64,000 bases of DNA from the NCBI RefSeq assembly GCF_002086815.1, contig NZ_MVID01000014.1, forward strand, positions 62,001 to 126,000, given 5' to 3'. Numbering within the stretch: the first letter of the stretch is position 1; the number at the start of each line of letters is the position of its first letter. Origin of the DNA: Mycolicibacterium parafortuitum. Lineage in GTDB: Bacteria; Actinomycetota; Actinomycetes; Mycobacteriales; Mycobacteriaceae. A program made the translations under genes and the position numbers. The notes under the pieces are model-generated. The model had not been told where the DNA came from. It did no database searches and saw nothing but the letters and a program-made list of their open reading frames with translations. This document shows positions 25,010 to 32,159 of the stretch, one piece after another.

Positions 25010-25834
25010 TCACGCCGCCGTCGCGATGCCCTCGCGGCGCAGCGCCGAGACCACCAGAGCCCGCAGTCGGCGTCCGACCTCGAACTGCTTGCCGGGCAGG
25101 GTTCTGGCCACCATCCGCACGTTGACGGTGCCGACCTCGATGCTCTCGACCCCCATCAGCTGGGGCTCGTCGAGCAGCAGGCCGGGCATTTCGTCGTCAT
25201 CCATCGCGGCCGCCGCGACCCCGCGCAGCACGTCGTTGACCCTGTTGATGTCGACGGCGCTGGACACCGGCACGTCGACGACGGCGCCGGCCCAGTCCTT
25301 GGACAGGTTCAGCGCCTTGACGATGGTGCCGTTCGGGACGGTGTACACCTCGCCTTCACTGGTGCGCAGCTTGGTCACGCGCAGGGTCACGGCCTCGACG
25401 GTGCCGGTGGCCGTGCCGCCTGCGCTGACGGTCAGCTCGACCAGATCACCGAATCCGTACTGGCGCTCGGTGATCACGAAGAACCCGCTGAGCAGGTCCT
25501 GCACGATGCGCTGGGCACCGAACCCCAGCGCGGCGCCGAGCACCGCGGCGGGAGCGACCAGCGAGCCGACGGGCAGTCCGAGTTCGTTCGCGATGTCGAG
25601 GCCGACCGCGGTGTAGAGGATCGCGATCGACACCGACGAGATCACCGACGCGACAGCCTGGCGGTGCTTGACGCTCTCCGAGCGCACGGTGGAGTTCTGC
25701 TCATCGCTTCGGGCGATCCGCCGGCTCACCGTGTCGGCGACCCAGCGGATCAAGCGCGTGGCCAGCACCGCGAACAGCACGACGAGCGTGATGCGCAGGC
25801 CCGTGGTCGCGAGCCATTGCCAGATGCCGTCCAT
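25010..25834 (-). CDS. MscS-family small-conductance mechanosensitive channel
   Basis: 274 residues. Three membrane helices occupy the N-terminal 110, the last being the pore-lining Gly/Ala-rich segment GSLVAPAAVLGAALGFGAQRIVQDLLSG. A beta domain follows (FGDLVELTVSAGGTATGTVEAVTLRVTKLR and the VYTVPNGTIVKALNLS motif), then a C-terminal alpha-beta domain. By family it opens under membrane tension to release solutes. It starts 31 bases upstream of the START-like gene on the same strand, possibly co-transcribed. Confidence 0.9.
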   Translation of the reverse strand: MDGIWQWLATTGLRITLVVLFAVLATRLIRWVADTVSRRIARSDEQNSTVRSESVKHRQAVASVISSVSIAILYTAVGLDIANELGLPVGSLVAPAAVLGAALGFGAQRIVQDLLSGFFVITERQYGFGDLVELTVSAGGTATGTVEAVTLRVTKLRTSEGEVYTVPNGTIVKALNLSKDWAGAVVDVPVSSAVDINRVNDVLRGVAAAAMDDDEMPGLLLDEPQLMGVESIEVGTVNVRMVARTLPGKQFEVGRRLRALVVSALRREGIATAA

Positions 25835-25878
25835 GTCTGACGTCTACTTCCCCTGGGCCAGTCCGTCCAAACGGGCCG

Positions 25879-26607
25879 CTACCGCCCGAGCGCGACCTTC
25901 AGATCGCGGGCGTTGCGCACCGCGTGGCCGCCGAGGTCGTTGTTGAAGTACACCGCGACGTCCCTGCCCTGAGCCACCCACTCGGAGATCCGGTCGGCCC
26001 ACCACCGCAGGTCGTCGGCGCTGTAGGAGCCGCCGTACATCTCCTGCGGGTCGGGTCCGTGGAGCCGGACGTACACGAACGACGCGGTCGCCTTCAGGAT
26101 GCACGGCAGGTTCGCACCGCTCATCACGACGTAGGCGGCATCGTGGCTCTCGAGGACCTCGTAGACGGCCGGGTCGTCCCAGGACGGGTGCCGGAATTCG
26201 ACGGCGACGGGGATGTCGTCGGCCATCACGTCGAGGAAGTGGTAGAGGCGCTCGTCGTCACGTGCGAGGGCGGGATGCAGCTGGACCAGCAGCGGGCCCC
26301 GGCGCTCCCCCAACGCCCGCCAGCCCCGGTCGAGGCGTTCGGCCCACACCTCCGGTGAGCGCAGCCGCCGGGCGTGAGTGAGTCCGCGCGCGGCCTTGAC
26401 CGCCATCACGAAACCCGGCGGCAGTTGGTCTCGCCACTTCTCGAACTGCGCGTCCGACGGCCACCGGTAGAAGCTGCCGTTGAGTTCCACCGTGTCGAAC
26501 TCGCTGGCATAGCGCTGCAGCCACCGTGTGGTCGGCAGCCCCGGCTCGTAGAGCACGTTGCGCCAATGGTTGTACGCCCACCCCGACGTGCCGATTCTGA
26601 CGCTCAC
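25879..26607 (-). CDS. DUF72 family protein
   Basis: 242 residues with the DUF72 (YecE-like) TIM-barrel signature: IGTSGWAYNHWRNVLYEPGLP at the start, FDTVELNGSFYRWPS, FVMAVKAARGLTHARRL, VAVEFRHPSW and a closing VAVYFNNDLGGHAVRNA. Function unknown; the fold suggests a metal-dependent hydrolase or lyase, but none has been shown here. GTG start. Single gene or co-transcribed with the MscS gene 44 bases downstream. Confidence 0.88.
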   Translation of the reverse strand: MSVRIGTSGWAYNHWRNVLYEPGLPTTRWLQRYASEFDTVELNGSFYRWPSDAQFEKWRDQLPPGFVMAVKAARGLTHARRLRSPEVWAERLDRGWRALGERRGPLLVQLHPALARDDERLYHFLDVMADDIPVAVEFRHPSWDDPAVYEVLESHDAAYVVMSGANLPCILKATASFVYVRLHGPDPQEMYGGSYSADDLRWWADRISEWVAQGRDVAVYFNNDLGGHAVRNARDLKVALGR

Positions 26608-26650
26608 CGGGGTTAGGTACCCGGGTTCGAGGCGCCTGCTCTCGGGGGTA

Positions 26651-27352
26651 CTAACCCTCTTCTTGTAGGACCCGCGGCTCGGAGGCGCCGTCGATCCCGA
26701 CGCCCAGCGGTGACTCCACCCGCACCGTCTCGTCCCGGATCAGACCGCGCAGCAGGGCGGTGCTGAACTCGACCGCGATCTCCTGCGCGCTGCGCCGGCC
26801 GTGCGGCCGCAGCCAGCGGTAGGACCCCAGCGTCATACCGATGTAGCCGAGCGCCAGCACATGCGAGTCGCACTCGTAGAACTCGCCGCTGGCGATGCCC
26901 CGGTCGATCACGTCGCGAACGTGTTCGTAGACCTGGGTCTCCCTCGCCCGGATGTACTCGACCTGCTCCTCGGTGAACCACTCCGAGATGTACGGGCCCT
27001 CCTGGAAGTACACCGCCGCGCGTTCGATGTCGTTGGCGATGCCGACCAGCAGGCGGCGGGTGAAGTGGTAGATCGTCTCGCGGGCCGACGCGCTCGGATC
27101 GTCGTGCAGCGCGTCGACGGTGAAGTCGGCGGCACCTTTGTAGATGTCGTAGAGGATCAGCGACTTGCTCGCGTAATAGTGGTAGACCGTGGCCTTGTTC
27201 AGGCCGACGGCGTCGGCGACGTCGTCCATCCGGGTGCCGTGGTAACCGCGGGCGGCGAACAGCTTGGTCGCGACAGCCAACAATTCCTCGCGGCGGGACA
27301 TCCCGTTGGTCGACCCGGAGGGCGCGGGGGATGTCACAGGACGTTCAGACAT
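26651..27352 (-). CDS. TetR family regulator (Rv0158 type)
   Basis: 233 residues. The helix-turn-helix SRREELLAVATKLFAARGYHGTRMDDVADAVGLNKATVYHYYASKSLILYDIY is close to that of lipid-responsive mycobacterial TetR proteins. The C-terminal ligand domain contains IERAAVYFQEGPYISEWF. Upstream, TATAGT (27361-27366, minus strand) is a good -10 eight bases before the ATG, leaving almost no leader. Beyond it lies the inverted repeat ACTAACTGGTTGGT. Ligand unknown; an acyl-CoA is plausible given the neighbouring lipid genes. Confidence 0.9.
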   Translation of the reverse strand: MSERPVTSPAPSGSTNGMSRREELLAVATKLFAARGYHGTRMDDVADAVGLNKATVYHYYASKSLILYDIYKGAADFTVDALHDDPSASARETIYHFTRRLLVGIANDIERAAVYFQEGPYISEWFTEEQVEYIRARETQVYEHVRDVIDRGIASGEFYECDSHVLALGYIGMTLGSYRWLRPHGRRSAQEIAVEFSTALLRGLIRDETVRVESPLGVGIDGASEPRVLQEEG

Positions 27353-27395
27353 GGCGACTCACTATAGGCATCGGCGGACCGTGCGAGGACGGTCT

Positions 27396-27409
27396 ACTAA
27401 CTGGTTGGT
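27396..27409. promoter_or_regulatory. Candidate TetR operator (ACTAACTGGTTGGT)
   Basis: Near-palindrome with core AAC-TG-GTT and arms mismatched at two positions, 44 bases upstream of the TetR start. Its TGGTTGGT half-site recurs upstream of the aldehyde dehydrogenase gene. Likely autoregulatory. Confidence 0.45.
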
Positions 27410-27503
27410 TCAGTCTAGGCCGATGCGGTGTCGCCGCCGGGCACGCAGGTCTAGACTCGTGCCAGACCGCCGTGGTGGCGACAGGTGACGGAGAGGTGGC
27501 GCG

Positions 27504-27614
27504 GTGGATCCGAATCCGGATTACGACGCGAGCGACGAGCTCGAGTACGGCATCAACTGGTTCGCCTGGATCCTGCGCGGCGTCTATCCGCCGCCGGCGT
27601 ATCCGCCGGTCTGA
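27504..27614 (+). CDS. Small ORF, 36-residue Pro/aromatic protein
   Basis: GTG start with GGAGAGG seven bases before it and a -10-like TAGACT at 27452-27457. The product is acidic at the start (VDPNPDYDASDELEYG), has an aromatic centre (INWFAWILRGVY) and ends PPPAYPPV. Amino-acid content is unlike that of chance frames in G+C-rich DNA, which are Arg/Ala-rich. Divergent from the TetR gene; its last 31 bases overlap the 3' end of the zinc-ribbon gene on the other strand. No function can be assigned; a short membrane-associated peptide is possible. Confidence 0.5.
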   Translation: MDPNPDYDASDELEYGINWFAWILRGVYPPPAYPPV

Positions 27615-28000
27615 TCCAGCCGCGCCGCTCGGCGTTCGTCGAGCCACGCCCGGGTGAGTTCCCGGGTGAGTTCGATGGCCGCATGTGCCTGCTTGCCCAG
27701 CGCATCGATTTCGCTCTTGCCCCGTTCGGCCGCGACCGACCATTTCTCGCGGACCTCTTTGGACCAATCGCGGGCAGGCACCGGCTCGCAGTCCGGCGGC
27801 CAGTGCAGCGTCATCTCCACGACCGCAGGCAGATTCGCGACCGCCCTGCTGTCCTCGCTGTACCGCTCACCGCACTTGCGGCAGCGCACCTCGTAACGCA
27901 GTCCCCGCGGACCGTGGTCTGACATCTCCACGAAGACGTAATCGGCAACCGCGACACAGCGCGGGCATCGGGCAACTCCGCGTTCGACAACCTTGCTCAC
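27584..28000 (-). CDS. Zinc-ribbon hypothetical protein
   Basis: 138 residues with two CxxC knuckles (RCPRCVAVADYVF and VRCRKCGERYSED), suggesting a structural zinc near the N-terminus. A charged helical part follows (SKEVREKWSVAAERGKSEIDALG), then a Gly-rich end. GTG start without an obvious ribosome site. Possibly a nucleic-acid or protein-binding adaptor, but there is no evidence for a specific role. Its C-terminal codons overlap the 36-residue small ORF. Confidence 0.68.
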   Translation of the reverse strand: MSKVVERGVARCPRCVAVADYVFVEMSDHGPRGLRYEVRCRKCGERYSEDSRAVANLPAVVEMTLHWPPDCEPVPARDWSKEVREKWSVAAERGKSEIDALGKQAHAAIELTRELTRAWLDERRAARLDQTGGYAGGG

Positions 28001-28101
28001 GCCGATAATCGTGCGGGGCGCGTCACGTCCGACGCACGGGGAATTTCATCTCGTGCCCTGATCGGTGCCGTTTCGAGACCTGGCTCGCTACGCCGCCCCG
28101 A

Positions 28102-28153
28102 CCTGATTCGCGGCTACGCCGCGGCGGCCTGATTCGCGGCTACGCCGCGGCGG
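28102..28153. repeat. Two tandem 26-bp copies at the 3' end of the ABC ATPase gene
   Basis: Units 28102-28127 and 28128-28153 are identical, each beginning CCTGATTCGCGGCTACG. The second unit encodes the Ala-rich C-terminus and TAG stop of the ATPase; the first repeats that sequence just beyond the stop. Confidence 0.75.
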
Positions 28154-28952
28154 CGCGCTTCACCGCGCGACCCACCTCGGCCCGCAACTCCCCGTACTCC
28201 GGCGACCGGCGCAACTCGTCGGGGTCGACACCGGTGCGCGGCAACTCGACCGGGATGTCCAGCGCCACCTGCCCCGGCCTGCGGGTCAGCACGATGATCC
28301 GGGAACCGAGGAACGCCGCCTCGTCGGCGCTGTGGGTGACGAACACCGTGGTGCGACCCGACTCGGCGCTGACCTGGCGGACGTCCTCCTGCAGCCGTTC
28401 CCGGGTCAGCGCGTCCAGCGCGGCGAACGGTTCGTCGAGCAGGAACAGCGGTGTCTCGGCGGCCAGCGCCCGTGCGATCGCGACCCGCTGCTGCTGCCCG
28501 CCGCTGATCTCCCAGATCCTGCGGCCGGCGGTTCCGGCCAGCCCGACCCGGCCCAGCAGCTCCTCGCGGCGCTCAACACGCTTGTCGCGCGGGACTTTTG
28601 CGTACTTGAGCGCCAGGTCGACATTGCCGCCGACAGTGCGCCACGGGAACAGCCGCGGCTGCTGGAAGACCACACCGGCGGTCACGCCCGGTGTCGGGGG
28701 CCGGCCCTCGATGTGCACCGAACCCTGTGTGGGCGACTCGAATCCGGCCAGCAGCCGCAGCAGAGTGCTCTTCCCGCAGCCGGAGGCGCCGACGAGAACC
28801 AGGAACGACCCGGGATCGACGGTCAGGTCGACCGGACCCAATGCGGTGACCTCGTCGCGGCCCCGCCCGTAGCGGTGCGATACCGACTTGATCTGGATCG
28901 CACCGCTACGGCGGGGTGAAGCGACAGCTTCGGTCTCACTCGGTGAGGACAC
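28140..28952 (-). CDS. ABC transporter ATP-binding protein (taurine/sulfonate/nitrate type)
   Basis: 270 residues. Walker A GASGCGKST, Q-loop QQPRLFPW, signature ISGGQQQRVAIARAL, Walker B LFLLDEPFAALD and H-loop VTHSADEA are all present. The RLFPW Q-loop and overall length match SsuB/TauB-type ATPases. GTG 28952 is chosen (AAGGGAC upstream); it overlaps the end of the substrate-binding protein gene by 17 bases. The Ala-rich end lies in a tandem duplication. It energises the permease encoded two genes upstream. Confidence 0.87.
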   Translation of the reverse strand: MSSPSETEAVASPRRSGAIQIKSVSHRYGRGRDEVTALGPVDLTVDPGSFLVLVGASGCGKSTLLRLLAGFESPTQGSVHIEGRPPTPGVTAGVVFQQPRLFPWRTVGGNVDLALKYAKVPRDKRVERREELLGRVGLAGTAGRRIWEISGGQQQRVAIARALAAETPLFLLDEPFAALDALTRERLQEDVRQVSAESGRTTVFVTHSADEAAFLGSRIIVLTRRPGQVALDIPVELPRTGVDPDELRRSPEYGELRAEVGRAVKRAAAA

Positions 28953-29964
28953 CCGGCAGTCCCTTGGTGTAGAGCCCATCCTGGAATGCCTTGAGCGTTG
29001 CGGCGGAAGGGATCTGGTTCTGCTCGGCCAGGAACTCCGAGGCGCTCTGCAGGTTCGCGGCCAGGTTGCCGGGGGCGCCGTCGGTGCCGAGCCATTCGGC
29101 CGACGCGACTTCCTGCGGGGTCAGGAACACCGTCTGCGTCAGCTGGCCCTCGATGTCCTCCGGGGTCAGGCCCACCTCGGCGGCGATCGCCTTGGCGGCC
29201 GCGGACGGGTCGTTCTTCAGCACGTCGAGCGCGCGAGCCTGCTGCTTGCGCCACGTGTCGACGACATCCGGGTTGGCCTCGGCGAACTCGGTGGACACGA
29301 CGGCCAGGTCCAGCGTGGGCTTGCCCTCGGCGGCGAGCTGACGGCTGGTGATCAGGTCCTTGCCGCTCTTGCGCAGATCGTTCAGCGTCGGCAACCAGCT
29401 GTAGGCGGCGTCGATGTCCCCGCGCTCCCACGCGGCCAGGATGGCCTGCGGCTGCAGATCGATCAGCTGAACATCGGCGGGCGACAGCCCGTTCTGGTTC
29501 AGCGCGGCCAGCAGGCTGTAGTGCGCGGTCGACGCGAACGGGGTCGCGACACGCTTGCCCTTCAGGTCGGCGATGGTGGTGACGCCGGAGTCGTTGCGCG
29601 CCACCAGCGCCTCGTTGTCACCGGCGACGTCCAGGATGAACGCGACCTGATACGGGATGTTCAGCGGCTCGGACAATCCGCGCGCCACCGGGCTGGAGCC
29701 CAGCGCGCCGAAGTCGAGTTCCCGGGCGACGAACGCGGTGTTCACGTCGGCGCCCGAATCGAACTTGACCCACTTGATGTTGTAGTCGGGCAGCGCCTCT
29801 TCGAGCCACTTGTTGTTCTTGACGATCAGATCGCCGCTCGGGAACGTCTGGTAGCCGATACGAATCGTGGGCTTCTCGGGGTCATTGCCGGCGGTGTCGA
29901 CCGAGCACCCGGTCAGCGCCAGCATGCCCGCGACCAGCGCGACGAGAAGGGCCTTCAGTTTCAT
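28936..29964 (-). CDS. ABC transporter substrate-binding lipoprotein (taurine/sulfonate type)
   Basis: 342 residues: lipoprotein signal with lipobox LTGC (Cys20), then an SsuA/TauA-like periplasmic-binding fold (IRIGYQTFPSGDLIVKNN, FDSGADVNTAFVARELDFGALGSSPVARG, KGKRVATPFASTAHYSLL, ERGDIDAAYSWLP). These proteins bind taurine, alkanesulfonates or similar small anions; which one cannot be read from sequence. ATG 29964 has GGAGAGGAAA upstream and shares ATGA with the permease stop. A much longer open frame continues upstream inside the permease gene and is not real. Confidence 0.88.
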   Translation of the reverse strand: MKLKALLVALVAGMLALTGCSVDTAGNDPEKPTIRIGYQTFPSGDLIVKNNKWLEEALPDYNIKWVKFDSGADVNTAFVARELDFGALGSSPVARGLSEPLNIPYQVAFILDVAGDNEALVARNDSGVTTIADLKGKRVATPFASTAHYSLLAALNQNGLSPADVQLIDLQPQAILAAWERGDIDAAYSWLPTLNDLRKSGKDLITSRQLAAEGKPTLDLAVVSTEFAEANPDVVDTWRKQQARALDVLKNDPSAAAKAIAAEVGLTPEDIEGQLTQTVFLTPQEVASAEWLGTDGAPGNLAANLQSASEFLAEQNQIPSAATLKAFQDGLYTKGLPGVLTE

Positions 29965-30827
29965 ATCTTTCCTCTCCAGGGGACGCTGCGCTTCTCTACG
30001 GCGCGCAGTAGACCGTCGATGACCAGGCCGGAGAATCCGATGGCGAAGATGCCGACCAGCACGACGGGGGTGTTGTTGTAGTTGCTCGCGTCTTTGACCA
30101 GGCCGCCGACGCCGGGGATGCCGTTGAACAGCTCGGCGGCGACCACCGCGGAGTACGCCATCCCGACGGCCAGCCGGATCCCGGTGAACGTCTCGGGCAG
30201 TGCCGAAGGGATGACGACGTCGCGGATCACCTGGCTGCGGGAGGCTCCGAGGGCGCGCGCGGCCTCGGTCAACCCGACCGGTGCGGCGACCACGGCCGCG
30301 GTGGTCGCGACCGCCGCCGCGGGTAGTGCGGCAAGGGCGAGCAGCGTGATCTTCGGCGCCTCGTCGATGCCCAGCCAGATGACCAGCAGGAAGAAGTACG
30401 CCAGCGGCGGCAGCGCCCGCAGGAAGGTCAGCCAGGGTTCCAGCACGCTGCGCAGCCAGGGCACCGAACCCATCACCAGCCCGAGCAGGACCCCGAGTGC
30501 GACCCCGATCAGCACGCCGGCGAACACCCGGCGCAGCGTCATGTAGAGGTGCTCCCACAGCAGGTAGCCGGCGTAGCCGCGAACCCCGTCGTGGGTGGTC
30601 GAGACGTCGATGAACGCGTTCCACACCGTCGCGGGGTACGGGACGAACGTCTGGTTCCAGACGCCGCTGGCCGCCGCGATCTGCCACACCACGCCGAATA
30701 CCAGCACCGACAGCAGCGGCAGCACCGCACGGGTCAGCCGGCCACGCCACCGGCCCCCGCCCGAGCGCGCGTCACCGCCGACCGCCGGCGACCCGGCGTC
30801 CGGTGCGATATCGACGAAAACGGACAC
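29961..30827 (-). CDS. ABC transporter permease (taurine/sulfonate type)
   Basis: 288 residues with six predicted membrane helices and the EAA loop ALGASRSQVIRDVVIPSALPETFTGIRLAVG that docks to the ATPase. GTG start. First gene of a permease-binding protein-ATPase operon coupled by overlaps. No TauD-type dioxygenase or FMN monooxygenase is in the cluster, so the sulfonate assignment rests on family resemblance only. Confidence 0.87.
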   Translation of the reverse strand: MSVFVDIAPDAGSPAVGGDARSGGGRWRGRLTRAVLPLLSVLVFGVVWQIAAASGVWNQTFVPYPATVWNAFIDVSTTHDGVRGYAGYLLWEHLYMTLRRVFAGVLIGVALGVLLGLVMGSVPWLRSVLEPWLTFLRALPPLAYFFLLVIWLGIDEAPKITLLALAALPAAAVATTAAVVAAPVGLTEAARALGASRSQVIRDVVIPSALPETFTGIRLAVGMAYSAVVAAELFNGIPGVGGLVKDASNYNNTPVVLVGIFAIGFSGLVIDGLLRAVEKRSVPWRGKI

Positions 30828-30891
30828 CGGCAGACATTGACGGAAACGTCACCGTGTCGGAATAGCTAGGATCAGCGCGAGCGAAACCCGG

Positions 30892-31983
30892 TCACCAAGT
30901 CAGGACGGGTTTGACGACGTCGCCGGCGTGCTGGGCGGCGAGCGCGTCGTCGATGTCACCGTACGCGAACGGCGTCACCAGCGTCTCGATCGGGAAGCGG
31001 CCGGCCGCATGCAACTCCAGCAGCTGCGGGATGAACACCGACGGAACCGAATCGCCCTCGAGGCAACCGTGCACGCTCTTGCCGCGCAGCACCAGATCGC
31101 GCACGTCGATCTGCGGGACGCCGGAGCCGAGCCCGACCGCGACGGCCGATCCACCGACCGCGAGCGCGGCGACCGCGTCGGCGAGCACCTCCGGCCGTCC
31201 GGTGGTGTCGAACGCGTAGTCCACTCCCCCGCCGGTCATCTCCCTGATCACCGGCACCGGATCATCTCCGGGCGCCAAAGCCTGTGCCACACCCAATTTT
31301 TCGGCGAGCGTGCGGCGCTGCGGCGAGGGTTCGACCACCAAAACGGCTTCGACACCGGCCGCCAGCGCGGCCAGTACTGCCGCCAAACCCACTGCGCCGG
31401 CGCCGAATACGGCCAGCGTACTGCCCCGACGCGGGCGCATCAGGTTCAGCACGGCACCGGCGCCGGTCTGGAATCCGCAACCCAGTGGTGCGGCCAGCAC
31501 CGGATCGACGTCGGGTCCGACGACCACGGTGTTGTCCTCGGTGGTCAGCGCGTACCCGGCAAAGCTGGACTGACCGAAGAATCCGTCCCGCACCGGCCGG
31601 CCGTCGACGGTGACCCGGGCGGTCCCGTCGGCGCGTCGACCGAACTGGTTGAGGGCAACTGCGTTGCGGCAGTAGGCCGGTCGCTGCGCGGCGCAGGTAG
31701 CGCAGCGACCGCAGGACCGGAACGACAGCACCACGCGGTCGCCGGGCTTCACCGAAGTCACTGCGCTGCCGACCTCTTCGACGACCCCGGCACCTTCGTG
31801 CCCGAGCAGCACCGGCCGATCGGACTTTCCCGCAACGCGATTGACCAGATCGGTGTGGCAGATCCCGGCCGCCTCGATCCGCACCAGGATCTCATCCGCA
31901 CGCGGATCGTCGACCTGCACCTCGGCGACGGCGAACGGGTCCGAGGGCGCGTACGACAGCAGCGCGGGCGTGGCCTGGGGCAT
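30892..31983 (-). CDS. Zinc-dependent alcohol dehydrogenase (class III-like, Rv0162c type)
   Basis: 363 residues of the medium-chain dehydrogenase family. Catalytic zinc ligands are seen in AAGICHTDL and GHEGAGVVEE. The structural-zinc loop carries four Cys (SCGRCATCAAQRPAYC), and the Rossmann segment is VFGAGAVGLAAV. Oxidises alcohols with NAD; substrate unknown. I use ATG 31983; a GTG 45 bases upstream is also open. It stands where adhE1 stands in M. tuberculosis. Divergent from pntA with about 176 bases between. Confidence 0.88.
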   Translation of the reverse strand: MPQATPALLSYAPSDPFAVAEVQVDDPRADEILVRIEAAGICHTDLVNRVAGKSDRPVLLGHEGAGVVEEVGSAVTSVKPGDRVVLSFRSCGRCATCAAQRPAYCRNAVALNQFGRRADGTARVTVDGRPVRDGFFGQSSFAGYALTTEDNTVVVGPDVDPVLAAPLGCGFQTGAGAVLNLMRPRRGSTLAVFGAGAVGLAAVLAALAAGVEAVLVVEPSPQRRTLAEKLGVAQALAPGDDPVPVIREMTGGGVDYAFDTTGRPEVLADAVAALAVGGSAVAVGLGSGVPQIDVRDLVLRGKSVHGCLEGDSVPSVFIPQLLELHAAGRFPIETLVTPFAYGDIDDALAAQHAGDVVKPVLTW

Positions 31984-32088
31984 GCGGGTCACGGTATCGC
32001 CTGCTTGACACCCGTCAACGGCAAACACGGGTTCGCGCAGCGATGGTTAGCGGCTCTAGGGAGTGCGGGCCGGGCCGCACGGACCTCT

Positions 32089-32131
32089 TACACTGTCAGT
32101 TTCCAACGTCCCCGACGGCGACACGTCGGGG
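32089..32131 (+). promoter_or_regulatory. pntA promoter -10 and 5'-leader hairpin
   Basis: TACACT (32089-32094) fits a -10, predicting a leader of about 60 bases. Within it CCCCGACG (32110-32117) and CGTCGGGG (32124-32131) form a perfect 8-bp stem with a 6-base loop, ending 28 bases before the start codon. It could modulate translation or serve as an operator. Confidence 0.4.
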
Positions 32132-32159
32132 CGCCGTGACCTAGATCGGATCTGTATCG

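Noticed and set aside
28936..30750. 604-codon minus-strand frame as a single fused ABC protein
   Set aside because: The first 260 codons are the permease gene read in the wrong frame. The real protein begins at the lipoprotein signal at 29964 behind a strong ribosome site.
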